DNA of 64,000 nucleotides from Pieris napi (GCF_905475465.1 NC_062248.1:10168001-10232000); one strand, 5' to 3'; shown: positions 37,701-52,700, numbered from the stretch's first letter. The notes: a model not told the origin generated them from the letters alone. Translations and numbers: made by a program.

Positions 37701-40700
37701 TAATATAAAAGAAGTTGGTGTGGTGGAAACACAAACTGGACAAAGTTTTTCTGTCCACCAGGATTTCGAATAGATTTAAATAATTAACTTATATCAGCCG
37801 ATGACACATCATAACATTATATAACCAATAAATTGCGCGTAAAACGTCAAAATCCAATTGAAACATTGACGCTTCATAGATAGCCGCTGCAAGAAACCTG
37901 TTCTTGACGAGAATTCTCATTCGAATACAAAATGTATTCCTATATGCGAATAAGAATTTAATGAAGATGATGATATAATTTATAATTGTTTGATTTATGT
38001 AATGATTTTTGAAGTTATAATTCTTTTGGCGCGTTAGGGAAAAATGATGAGAGTAAATTTTTTCAATGCGCGCGCACGCCGTCACAAAAAACCGACACCC
38101 GCACACCGTCACAAAAAACCCACACCCTGAAGTTAGCATAGTCAACATATTAAAATAAAGAATGTCCATTTCTTTAATAATGTAGAATTTTTTTGTGATA
38201 TTTAAATAAACCTTATTTAATGCGTTGGGTAAAACTTTCAATGTATTAAATACCTTTTTTTCTTCTATTGTTAGTGTCGTGTTTTCTACGTTGAATCAGG
38301 CGAAAGATAATTTTTTTTTTAATATTTTTACTTGTTACGCCAAAGAAGTATAACTTCCAGCGCGTGCATGTATTTTTTAAATTTAATATTGTTTCTTGTT
38401 ATATTAGAAACAAGTGCAGCTGGTAGCGATTTTATAAAAAATTATATATAAAAAGTATAATTAGAAACTGAGGAAAAATATGATGACATTTCAAATATTG
38501 TCGTATATGTATCTACTTATAGTAACACGTTGATTGCCGCAAGCTCGGTATAATTGTGTTACGGTGTGCTGCACTCACTCATAACTTTATTTTCTAAGCG
38601 GAAACTTCACTTAAAATTGTCGCAAATTTTTCCTTATTTTTCTTAACGTCAACACGATTATCGAGGCTAAAAATAACGTGTTATAACGCGATAAAAATCA
38701 CCGATAATTTAACAAATTTTATAGAGTTTAATAAATAAGATTTTACTAAAAATATTTCTCCTCATTTTTTATTTATATGCATTTCTAATCACCCAAATCT
38801 ACTTTTATAATTGATGGGAAAAGCTACAACTACTGAACTGATCGTAAAATTTATTTCACCTAAAACAAACCTACATTAACAGCGAGTATATGTGTAATCA
38901 ATAGGAGCGAAGAGTCAATATTTTTTTTTGAAATAACGACAAAAATCCTTTTGAGATCTTCTCTCTAAACGCGTTGTGTGGAAATCAAACTCACTAACTA
39001 CGGATTTAAATTGAAGAATAATTTTAATGCTGGATAGTATCCTATTGAGAATGGCTTTAGGCTGTTATAACATTAAACATTGCCATAAGGCTCGCAAACG
39101 CGTTGCCGAGCTATTAAGAATTGGTACGCTATTTTCTAGAAGGACCCTAAGTCAAATTGGTTCGGATATACTTCAGTGGGCAGCTGGTTCCACATAGTGC
39201 TGGTGCGTGACAGAAATTGCCTTACGAAACGCTCAGTTGTGAAACCACGGACGTCAATGTTGTATAGAATGGAAAATAAATATGTATTAACAGAAATGCG
39301 GACATATAGAGGTTATACAAGCAACATAAATCGTTTACATATAGTGAATCCATACTGAAATATATTTCACTTACAAATCATATTTTGCGTCTTCAGAGAT
39401 GCGACTGAAAACTATCAATTGATTTCCCTAAGGCGTATACAGGTCTTTTGTATTGTAAAGACATAGTTTTATTGAATTGTATAAGATTTTCGATCGAGTC
39501 AAATATTTTAGACACATATCCAAAATTGCTAAAAGGCCAGCCTTTTAAATAATGACAATAATTTGTATCTATCTTTGGCCATTGACTTATTGATTTCGTT
39601 TACGTATGTTACAGATAACATTAATTAACAACAATTATACTAAACATATACCCAAAGGTAGTATACATAATATATTCAAGGAAAAAATCAATAAATTATT
39701 AAATACGTAATACCTAATTCGGCTGTGCTGTGTGATGGTGTGAAAGTGAGGGTATGTACGTGAGGGTGTTTTCATGATGCAGGTGATTTTGCGCTATGGA
39801 TATTCTCAAAACTGCTTTTGCATATTCAGCGACAGCTTAAACAAGTCAAGGCTTAAATAGTGGACTTTGTATGTCCGGGTTGCGCGATACGTGTTGATGT
39901 GAGAAATGAGAAACAAAGCATGATTACGTGTCTGCCTTGCGATTCTGTAACTCACTTTTCGAACTCGCACAGCGGTTTTGGCAGCGGCGGTCGCGCTCAA
40001 ATCAGTTGTGAAGCAGTCATTTTACGATTTGGCATTCTGATAAGTAGGGAGCTTGTAGTTTATTGTTTATCAGAATGCCAAATCGACCGAAAATTCGTTT
40101 CGTTAGGAATCTGTTAAGGAATAGTAGAACCTAGGAAGAAGTAATAGAAGAATTGTATTGCAGGATGCACTTTTGCACGCGATCAAGGAGGAGTACGTGG
40201 AGGCTGTCGAGATGCTGCTACAGTGGGAGGAGGAGCATCATGTGCCTGGAGAACCTTATGTGAGTATCAGGGGATCCTGGAAGTCCTGAAATATAATCTT
40301 TATGTATATAGCCTTACTTCTTATATTAAAAAAAGATTTGTATCTTATGTTTTATCACCGTGCGTTTTTTCACAACATAGTCTATTTTTATATCCAAAAT
40401 AATAAAATATCGCCAGCCGTGCAAAGCCGGGTGAGTTATAAAAAAATAGATATTTTATTGAGTATATATTTTTTAGAACTCTTTAAAAAATAGCCGCTGT
40501 GAAAACCGCTGTGAGAGTTCGAAAATTGAGTTACAGAATCGCAAGGCTGTTAAGGTATCTTGACTAAAACCCCTGATTTAAATCTCTTGCAATCACACAA
40601 ATGGCTCAACGGAATTCGTTGAAATATATTCACCATTAAAATAAAAGATACTTTTTGTTTGCTTATTAGCTTTGGGAAAATTTTGGTACAACGAATATTT

Positions 40701-43700
40701 TATCATTACATTTTCATATTTAAAGTTACCTTACTGTAAAAACACTACACAGCTCACAAGATGGCGAAAATAAGCATCCACTGTCTTATCTGTCAATAAG
40801 TGCAGAGGTTATTTAAATTTCGAGATTTGTTTAAGCCCTTCTCACGGGTCGGGTTGTCTCTCTCCCTCAAATATGGCGAGGGGGCCGATGGCTGGCCATG
40901 CGTCATACTCGTGAACGGGTGCTACTTGTGGTGACTGGTCGTACTTGAATTCGTGTATACGGTATTGTTTGACGTTCATAAGTGTACATTGTGTTACCTA
41001 TATGAATAAATGATTTTGACTTTTGACTTTCACCGCTGGATTCTGTTTATCTGTCAACACAATGATTAAATAATTTATAAATAATTGCGTTATAAATACA
41101 TTGTCGAACGCATATATGTCTCTCTTATCATACTCTTAGGCAGAACATATAAGTTAAAGGAGTGAAATAAGACTAAATTAGATTAAATAAGGAATTATGT
41201 AACCAAAAAGATAATTCTTTAACGGTCCGTAACAAAATATATGTAAATAATATCAATTTGCGAACGTAAAACATGTCTGGAACAACGTAATGAAGAGACA
41301 AAATATTAAATCAACGTGCGAGGTGATATTCGACTCATTAAACGCGGATTTCAGTATCTAAATCAGAGTTCCCCAAACTTTTTTGTGTCGTAGACCCCTT
41401 GCCATGTTTTTCCGTTTTGGGTTGACCCCCTACTTACCTGATATTGATTTCCTGTAAATTTCTAACTGTAGTGAAGTTTAGTGTTAAAAACTTAAAGTAA
41501 AAACACATGTTAATCTATACATTTATTAATTGAATTTAAATTAAAACTACTCAAAATATTTTTTTTTATCTGATATGTAGGTACTTTTATAAATAATGTA
41601 TATGTTTTGATATTATAAGATAGTATGATGTAAGTAAATAGGTACAATCAGTGTATGTGTTGAGATCCACTACCGTGGACCCCCATTGTCATTTCATGGA
41701 CCCCCATATTTTTTTTGCTGACGTAGACCCCTTGTAGGTTGTCATAGACCCCTAGGGGTCGATATAGACCACTTTGGGAATCACTGATCTAAATGAATAC
41801 ATTTAAATTGTGTAGTTAATTTAGTAGCAAAAGCACTTGACCAATTAACAGTACGAGAAAGTATATGAAAAAATTAAAATTTTCTAATTTGCCGATGTCT
41901 TTTCAGAGCTGGGAGTCAGTAGACGCATCGTCAGCGACCTTCACATCAGATATTACTCCCCTGATCCTAGCTGCCCATCGGAACCACTATGAAATCCTAA
42001 AACTGCTCTTGGATAGAGGCGCCACGCTGCCAGTGCCTCACGACGTCAAGTAGGTACAGAACTCCAATTATTCCTTCTAGAAATAGCCAGAACCTACTGT
42101 TTGGTAGTATTGCTCTTTCCCTAATAAAACGGCTTAACTTCTAGTAAGTTAGTTTACTAAGTTTAGAGTTTCTGGGCTAATCACCTTCTTGCCATAAGAA
42201 CAGTGAATTAATACATGGATAATATGTCTGTTCCATCCTTTTTGGAGCTAATATGAATCAAAGAATCTTGGTCTACTTTTAGAGTTAACAGCAAAATATA
42301 ATTAATTCATATACGTAACGCAATTTACACTTATGAACGACAGTAGACAAAAAAATTACATTAAAAGCCAGTTCTTAAATGACTACAACGGATGAGGATA
42401 ACGGCAAGAAACTCTTCGTCACTCTTTTAAATTGTCTACTCTCATTAAGATGTTTTAAGAGCGCGCCTTAGGCTAGCAAAATTCATGATTTTTCTAGTGA
42501 CTAAAACAAACGTAACTTCTAGCTTAGCGTGAGATGAGACGCACTATACGGTGTTTAGCGGAACAAAATGAAGTTAACGTCAAATACCTTTTACTTAAAT
42601 AACTCGTAAAATATACAATCTAATATATAAAATTCTCGTGTCGCGGTGTTTGTAGTTAAACTCCTCCGAAACGGCTTGACCGATTCTCATGAAATTTTGT
42701 GTGCATATTGGGTATGTCTGAGAATCGGACAACATCTATTTTTCATCCCCCTAAATGTTAAGGGTAGTCAACCCCTAAATTATAATTTTTAGATAAATTT
42801 TAAAAAAATGTATTTTTTTATAAATTTATCTTGTATGTATACAACCCCTAATTTTCACCCCTCTACGACATGGCAAAACGACGTTTGCCAGGTCAGCTAG
42901 TATTTAATAAAATCGCTAATTCCCCGCGCTGATGTGCTGTAATTCAATTATTTTTTGGCTCCATAAAACTCGACGTTATTGAATTAAAAACGAATTTAGA
43001 CAGTTAAGAGTTGTTTTCTTTTTTTTGTATCGAAGTATTTTTATTGTATTGTGTTTTCAATTAGAGTCAACCATTAAAATTATAGTGAAGGATCGAAACT
43101 TATTTATTGTTTTTAATTCAAGCATTGCATATTTAGATAAAATAAATTCTACGATGAGTTATTTTGGTTAGTGCTCGCCTATAAGAAACAGCAATTATTA
43201 CACGACATGTTTTGCTTCTAAGACTCTAAATAATTAAAATAAATTAATGTGCAGTCTAGATAAATTGTAGACAACACGTTATTTCTTAAAATTCATTTAT
43301 TATTCGAAAAGTTCATAACTAAAATAAAAGCTCTCGCCTAAGTAGAGCGGTTTCCCAGAACCTTAAACAACCTTGTACTATGATATTTTTACAAGTTAAT
43401 AGTAACTTATTTTAAATATACCATCAGGTGCGGTTGCGACGAATGTGTGAAGTCATCGAATGAGGATTCGCTCCGTCACTCGCAGGCCCGCATTAACTCC
43501 TACCGGGCTCTCAGTTCTCCATCTCTTATCGCATTATCTTCTGCTGATCCCGTCCTCACTGCCTTTGAACTATCCTGGGAGCTGAACAACCTTAGTCATA
43601 TGGAGACTGAATTTCGTGTAGAATATAAGGTAAACATTGGTATGATTTCAGTGTAAACAAATTTTAAAGAGATAGTGCTCACGGTATGTTTATATAATGG

Positions 43701-46700
43701 GCAGCAGACTCACCCGATGTTAAGTGATACCGCCGCTCATGGACACTAATAATGCCAGAAGGCTCGCGACTGTGTTGCCGCCCTTTAAATTTACAGTTTA
43801 ATAAATAATTTACTAGTTTTTTTAAACTAATTGTTTGGATATAACGTATTTAATAAATAGATGTAAAAAGTGATGTTGAACTTTGTACCAATTTATTAAA
43901 TAAACCCTAAATATTTTTTGCAGTGAGACATTACACTATACTAAAATTATCATTATATTAAGGAAACGTAACATTTATGAACATATATATATATATAATA
44001 TATATATAATATATATATAATATATATGTATTCGTATGAGGTCGCAAAGTATTTTTCATATTGCTTGGACAAATTAAAAGAAACAAACAGCCTGGCAATA
44101 AAGTCTATATTTATTTATTCATTCTTCTTCTCTTAATTAATATCTTCTTATCTCATATAATGTGGTGACCGTGAATATTTATTTCATAGGCCTTAAGACA
44201 ACAAGTACAAGAATTTGCCACCTCATTGCTTGACCACACACGTACCTCACACGAATTAGAAATTATGCTGAACTATAATCCTTGGGAGATGGACTGCTGG
44301 GAGCCTGGCGAGAGACAGACTTTGGGCAGGCTAAAACTGGCTATTAAATATAAGCAGAAAATGGTATGTATTCATTTCATCTCTCCTCATATAATTTAGT
44401 TCTGTAAAAACATATTTATTATTTACTAGCTGGCCTGGCGAACATCGTACCGCCTAACAGTCGATTCTTTATTTTTTTTAAATACTTATTCTGCTATTCG
44501 GGACACCGGTCTAGCTAAGATAAAAAAAAGAAAGTTGATAAGACAACAAATACATTATGTCAAAAAATAAAAATTTACCTTCCCGGAACCCCTCCACTAA
44601 CAATTGAACTTTATGATATGGTATTAAAGTTCAAATTGACTTTTAAGTATTATTACGAATATTATTTATGGGAATATAGAAAAGTGTTGTTTTTAGACTT
44701 TTTCAGTCAATTTTTTTAATTTTTCTCTCCGTAAGAACCATCCTCGTACTTCAAAGAATATTATAAAAAAAGAATTGGCCAAATCGGTGAAGCCGTTTTC
44801 ATGTTATGTCGTGACAACGGAAAACGGGTTTCATTTTTATATACATATATAGATTTATAAAATCTAAAACAAGGTGTATGCATAAAATTAAAAAAAATAT
44901 GACATCACGAATTTTACACACACATACACACATTAATTATATTAGAACAAGCTAACAATATAATTAAAACAAATTGAAATAGTTGGGTCCCTATGGCAGT
45001 GTACCTTCAACGCTGGCAGCATTTCCTCGCTGTATTGCGATACTTATTCAACTTTTTAGTTTTTATTGAAAATAATGTATACTAAAATAAATTGAGTAGC
45101 GTTGATCAAGGTGTGCGTTCGAATTTTAAAAGACTTTGAAATGACTTAAAAAACGGCGGTGTCAGACACCAAAGGCTGATCACCTACTTGCCTATAAAGA
45201 AAATGATAACATAAAAATATCTGAAACCAAGGCGTTCAATTCCGATTTTATGAATACTTGGCAATCACATAATATAGCATTGTATATATTACATATATTA
45301 TTTATAGTTCGTGGCACATCCTAACGTACAACAGCTACTCGGTGCTATTTGGTATGAAGGTCTTCCAGGTTTTAAAAGAAAAAACATCGTCGGACAATGT
45401 GTTCAGGTAAATTAAACGCATATTAATTACGTAGATAAATTCATATATTTTTAGCTTTATTAATAAGTAAACTTTCTTTTGTTATTATATTAAAGTTTCA
45501 AGTTAAGTGTTTACCGCCGCCCATGGAAATGTGCAAGAAGTTTGCAAGTGCTTTAAGGTTTAAAGTATTGAAGCTCTTTTCTTAATCCCCAAGTCGGTTC
45601 GGAAATACCTGACAGGTGCTTCCAAAAAGGGGTAGTGCATGGCAAGAAGTGTCTTGCACCAGACGTCCAGGTGCAACGGCTGGAATCACAAACAGTCACG
45701 TCTTTGATTTACTTTCCATAGTTTCACTAGCTGACCCAGCAAACGTCGTTTTGCCATGTATATCATTTATAATAAAAAAATAGGGGTTGATCGTAGAGGG
45801 GTGAAAGTTAGGGGTTGTATGTATTTTTTTTGCTGTATCATAAAAAAATAGAAATTTAAAATTTTGTCTAAAAAATAAAAAATAAAATTTAGGGGTGGAC
45901 TACCCCTAACATTTAGGGGGATGAAAAATAGATGTTGGCCGATTCTCATAGATACCGGATAAGCACAAAATTTTTTATCAAAATCGGTCAAGCCGTTTCG
46001 GAGGAGTATGGCAACGAAAACTGTGACACGAGAATTTTATATATTAGATTTACGAACTATTAATAATTTACAGGTGGCAAAACTTGGTGCTATGTTCCCA
46101 ATATACTGTTCAATATACATGATGTCCCCCGAATCGGAATACGGTCAATTTATGAAGAAGCCATTCGTCAAATTCATTTGTCACAGTTCATCATACATGT
46201 TGTTTTTATGTGAGTACAAATTTGATACCACTTGAATATTACGAACGTATTTTTATTTTTAAATAATTATTAATATTAATCTTTTTCTCTCATATATCAA
46301 TAACTATATATATATATATATATATATATAGTGTCCTGGGTGATCAAATATAATAACTTCCCAATATTATGACGAAAATACGCCGCCCACGCTCTACATA
46401 ACAACTTTTGTAAACTAACCAGCAACCAAATCTAATGGGTGCTATATATTATATGTCCCAGCCAACTAACTTAATTTGCCGTTCAATTAACAGCCTGGCC
46501 TTTTAACTAAACGACGCCGTTTAACTAGCGGCCTATAAGATGTTCAGCCAGTTGATCAAACAGCTTGGCAAATGACTTCAATCGATGACGCTTTATTACT
46601 TGCGTAGCCTGTTGACTGTTAATTTAAATTTAATTCCACTTTCTTCCGCCCACAAACTCGAAACGAAACTCTTCAAACTGTCAATATGGCGTCAGCAAAC

Positions 46701-49700
46701 CACAACTTTGATGGTGTTTTCCAAAGTTTCATGAAAAGCAACTAGTACAATGGTTAAGTGTAGTGACAATAATAATGTGAATTTGACTCAAGCATTTTAA
46801 TATATGTTTATCTCTTTTATTTCTGCCAAACAATGACTCTATCGTACGAATGGGCTAAGCATTAGCCAGCCAGTTTATTAAATGTTGTTACAAACGCTAC
46901 GGCTGAATATCTTTGAGGTCGCTAGTTAAACAGCGCCGTTTAGTTAAAAGGCTAGGCTGTTAATTGAACGGCTAATTACGTTAGTTTGCCGCGACATATA
47001 TACTAATATATAATTATAGATAAATGACTCAAGTACAAGCGTCTTTCCTCCAACTTAGATTTTAATTTAATTATATATAAAAACATACGCACGCACCTGA
47101 TAAATTGTGAGAGCGCGGAGTTGAAAATCAGTGTACACTTCGTATGGTGAAACAAAAAGTTCACATACAAAAGTAGGTATGTATAACCTTAAAATATCCA
47201 AAGACTAAAATTTATTTTCAGCTCTACTATCGTTGGCATCTCAAAGAGCGGAATTTCTCGTTTTGGAATATTCAGGAATATCGTGGCTGCAAGAGTTGGT
47301 GGAGTATTGGAAAGCTCACGAAAGAGGATCTCTACCTGGTCTAATAGAATTCTGCGTCATCGTCTACATAGCAAGTAAATTGTAGTATAATAATCTAATA
47401 GACATAAAATCGTAATCGATTTTTTATATAATAGACTTATTTAAACGAAATAAATCAGTGGCGCTACAACCTTTTTAGTTCTGTATCTGTTTCATGATCA
47501 TTTGTCAATCTAATAGGCAAGTAGGTGATCAGCCTCCTGTGCTGTCGACGCTGTCGACTTTTTGGGTCTAAGGCAAGCCGGTTTCCTCACGATGGTTTCC
47601 TTCCCCATTCGAGCGAATCTTAAATGCGAACATAGAAAGAAAGTCCGTTGGTGCACAGCCGGGAATCGAACTCACAGCATTAGAGTCGCATGCTGAAACC
47701 ACTAACACACACTGCTACAATAGACTTATTGACGTATTTTTAATTTTTTATAAGAATTCTAGTCAATACAAATATTTTAATTTAAAAATATCGTAGAGAA
47801 AGCTGCGTCCAGTATAAACAGTGTAAACATTCTTTTTTCTTTTTTTTTCTAAAAAGGTTTAATATGGGGTGAGATCCGGTCTCTATGGAACGGCGGTATA
47901 TTGGAGTACATAAGCGATCTTTGGAATATGGTGGACTTCATCACGAACATGTTTTACATTGCTTGGATCTGTCTGCGTTTCTCTTCGTGGTACATTGTAC
48001 AAGTGAGTATTATGTAATTAGTACTTTTTGTTGTACTTTAATGATGGCTTTGAATTGTAATATTGTAAATATTAAGTAGAAGTTAGGAGATGCTGAAAGA
48101 AAGCTGAGATCAGATAACGAGCTGGTTTTGGTTTCTAGTTCTCTATCTGTTTAAGAACATGGATTTTTTGGTACAGAATAATATAATAAAATCATAATAT
48201 GTCACATTAGCAAACCGCGGTGATTTATATAATGTAACCATAGCAATCTAGTTTAGGAACGTGACAAATGCATATAAAAGTAGTGTTTCAACTTGCTTGT
48301 TTTGCTACCGTCTAATAACTGACTGAGTAATCCATTTATTAGCCGCAGTAGCAAATACCTCAACGTTCTCCCGCCATATACGTTGTTTGTTATAATCTAC
48401 CAGGCTGGATTGTTGTTTTCTTGCAGTGCGGTGGTAATTTAATAATTAACAATAATTTTTATAATTTAATTTACCTAACCTAGCCTACTAATATAATATT
48501 TAGGACAATTTCAACTAACACAATAAAAACTATGAACATTGTGTCATAAAACTTGGCGATTAAAAAGAGTGGTGGAGAGTTTATTGCCAGTTCTTCTCGT
48601 CCGTTCTACGACCTTGAGAACTGGCAGTAAATGAAAATTAGAAGCATTTAATATGTATTTCTTTATTTACGTTCATAAGTGTACACTGTGTTACCTACTG
48701 TGTCTATATCAAAATGACCTTTCAACAGCGCGACTACAAAAGTGGCAAGGACCCGTGGTACCCTCGAGAGCGTTGGGACTCTTTTGACCCGATGCTCCTC
48801 TCCGAAGGTGCTTTTGCAGCCGGCATGATATTCTCCTTTCTGAAACTGGTCCACATCTTCTCTATCAACCCTCATCTTGGTCCCCTCCAGGTCTCCCTCG
48901 GCAGAATGATATTGGATATTATGAAGTTCTTCTTCGTTTATATGTTGGTGCTGTTCGCTTTTGGATGTGGTAAGATTATTAATTACGAAAAGTTGACCAT
49001 TCACAAAAGAGCGCATCTTTACTTAAATTTTTTATATTTTAACACACATATAGCATAGTGAGAAAATCAGTTTAAGCACTCTTTATGAAGAGATCTCTTA
49101 CGTCTCTTTCTGTCCTCTATTGAAAAGAAACAGATGATAAATCTTGGAAAACATGAAACAATGCCTCTAAAACTAAAAAAAAATAGAATTTTTTATTCAA
49201 CATAATAACTGAGAGTTTAAGTACACATTACAACTGCTACCTATATATTTATATATATATATATATATATAACATATACAGTGTTGGCCTAGGCGTGCGA
49301 CTCTCATCCCTGAGGTCGTAGATTCGATCCCCGGAATGGACTTTCTTTCTGTGCGCATTTAACATTCGCTCGAACGGTGAAGGAGAACATCGTGAGGAAA
49401 CCGGCTTGCCAACCCAAAAAGTCACGGCATGGTCAGGCAGGCTGATGGCACTGTGCTATTAGAATGATCATGAAACAGATTTAGAAATCTGAGGCCCAGA
49501 CCTAAAAACTTAAATTATAGATATCGCATTTGCCTTTAATTTAAAGATTCGCTACGGTATAACTATCTATCAAATGTTTAGTTTTATAGTGAAAGGTCAT
49601 AGTTTCAGGTAAAAGGTATATTTATCTCAATATTGTCACAGAATACAATTTATAGAGCCACAATGGGGCATAAATTCATATTGCGTACAAATACGACTTC

Positions 49701-52700
49701 GTTTTATCATATAATTTATTACTTGCTTGTAACTATAAAGTACTACATAACTTTGTATTGAATGTATTCGAATAGTGGCAATACATAGTAACTGATTTTT
49801 ATTATTAGCTTTGGGAAATGTTACGTCTTATTTACGCGCGCACCAGCTATATCGTTTATTGTTCATGGACAAAATGCTTTCGTATTAAAATCAAGATATT
49901 TATTTTACGGAAACGCAAGGAAATTATAAAAAAAATGTGTGGCACTCGGGGACTGCCGCGGTAAAGCTATTGCATAGCATTTTTTATCAACTTATGCAAT
50001 TATAATTATTTATAATTTTTTAATTATGCAGTATTTTTATTCTTTGATATTAATTCTATAATCTACCACTCTACCAGACTCAGACTAACACGCCTATATA
50101 GTCTGTCTCACTCTAACGCGTACCGGCTGCACCCGATGTGAGACGTCACGTTACGTCATCGACCATCGTGTGTTAGGTTATTTTGTTACGGAATTTCTGG
50201 ATTCGGTTTCCACGCTCAAGGCCCGCGATAGAAGCTATGCAATGGCTTAAAAATTATGTTCTAGTCTTGTATAACAAATTTGTAGGCTGGAAAAGTATTT
50301 AGTCACACAGGGATGTCGCTAGTATAAACTAATGACAATATTTGTTTTTAAATTAATATATTATACCACAAAGAACGATTCTTACATACTTATACATACT
50401 TTTTTAACAGTAAGCGAGCCCTGAGTACATACCTTAATATATTCTTGACTATATAGCGAAAAAAGGCGCACTATTTTCAGTGGTATCAGGGATAAGGACA
50501 GAAGTATAGGAACAATGAAAAGAGAGACAGGAAGGAGAGAGATTAGACTGATATCAAATACTTCTTTTTCATCACAGACTATATTTTACCATAAGCAACA
50601 ATCAATATCAGAAAACAATTTTAAATGCATTTAAACTAGCGTTATATGAAAACTACAGTGAACAAAGATATGTAATCAAATATATCAATAAATTATGGAT
50701 CACCCTCAATAAAATTTATAAAATAATCATATCAATTTTAATACTCGTATTATAGATTATAGTTTGATATGTCGCATTGTCACCCCCGATTGTAAGCCCC
50801 ATGATAAACAATATCATATCAGATATTTAATAGTTATGAAGTGAACCTTCTTTAGGCGCATGAGCGCGTCACGGAGATGTGCAGCGTTTTGTCGAAGAAA
50901 AGGGAGAGAGCGATTGAGACCGATTGAGAGAGAGAGTGAGAAGGGCGAATTACCTTATAGAAATCTTATTTTTAAAATTAAAATTTCGTAAAGAGAATTT
51001 ATGAAATTTATTTATATATTTTTTTAGTATTTCATGTTTTATGCAAAATAATTTATTGAAATCTCAAACGACGAATTGTAAATTAAAATGCCACGTGTTA
51101 TTATTATCGAGGAAAGAAATTTAAAAAAATATAATTTGTATGAATTTTCGACACTTAATATTTTAATGACAATTAAATTAATTAAATTCCTAACATATCT
51201 TCCTTTTTCCCTCCCTCTAAGTCTCGGAAATCTAAAGTTTTAGATTTGTGTTTGAACAAGACTTAAAAATTAATTTGCCAAAGAAGTTTCACTTTTGACA
51301 TGAATACTTTGTACGCACGCATTTTTTTTTATATTCAAACCACGACATTCGAAATTAGTTATTAATATGCAGGTCTGAACCAGCTGATGTGGTACTACGC
51401 GGAGTTGGAAAAAAACAAATGCTATCATTTGCCGAATGGAGATCTTCCCGACTTCGATAATCAAGAAAGGGCCTGTACCATTTGGAGACGTTACGCTAAG
51501 TGAGATATATTCACGTTACTTGATTTATTGAAATAAATTGCCGGTTAACTAGTTAACTTTTAAAAATAAACGTTGCGCCTACTGTATGCTGTCTCACACT
51601 ATCGACATCGTCATATGTTCGTAGACATACACACATACACAGTATATTGTGTATCTTAAATTTTATTTTTCGACATTATCGCATTAGCTTAGTACCTACT
51701 GCCGTGCGATTCTGTAACTCACTTTTCGAACTCTCACAGCGGCGGTCGCGCTCAAATCAGTCATGAAGCAGTCATTTTATGATTCGGCATTCTGATAAGG
51801 AGGGAGGTTGTAGTTTATCGTTTATCAGAATGCCAAATGTAAAATGACCGCTTTACGACTGATTTGAGCGCGACCGCCGCTGTGAAAACCGCTTTGTGAG
51901 TTCGAAAAGTGAGTTACAGAATCGCAAGGCTGTAAGGGTAGTGTATGTATTTTTGTGAATCAATAAATTTTGTTTACAGGGTAGTTAGTACAAATAATAT
52001 AATAATAACCATTTTGCTCGAATATGGTTTAGGTAAAATATACGGTGATACAATTTTAATATGTTCACATATAGCCAGTCATAATGGCGTGTAGATTTGT
52101 ATTTTTTTAAGCACAAATTTATCTCTCGTCCTCTTTATAGTGCCATCGTCTTTCGATCATCATTGCTACTTGACTTTTAGATGCCGCACTCCTGACTTGG
52201 TGTTTTGACCAAAGCTAATACTTGACGTGCGTCTTCAGCCAGGTCTCTTCTACATGCCTTGCCTTGAATAATTAATTGAAGGACCTCAAGGAAAAAATAA
52301 CAAGACGAAGTGTTAACCTCTTCTTTTGCTTCTTTAATGATTAAACTTTCACACAACAATTGTTGCTAATTTAATCTGAGATTCCCGGTAGTGTTAGTAT
52401 TTCAAGGATGGATGATTTCGTCAGTGTTGAAGATTCAAATCATTTTTAAAGTTACTAAAAATATGTTTTTTACAGTTTATTCGAAACATCCCAATCTCTC
52501 TTCTGGGCGTCCTTTGGTCTTGTGGATCTGACCTGCTTCGAGTTGACTGGCATCAAAAGCTTCACTCGGTTCTGGGCGCTTCTCACATTCGGTTCCTACT
52601 CCGTTATCAACATCATTGTACTGCTTAACATGCTCATCGCTATGATGTCGAACTCTTATCAAATTATTTCCGTAAGTATCTGCCGTATTTATTGAATTTA

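Noticed and set aside
47885..48079. ATG-started frame over trp exon 10
   Set aside because: It is out of phase with the conserved S2-S3 sequence, so it is a shadow.
43982..49273. TA-rich tandem tracts considered as a CRISPR-like or regulatory array
   Set aside because: They are simple TA microsatellites without unique spacers, in a eukaryotic intron.
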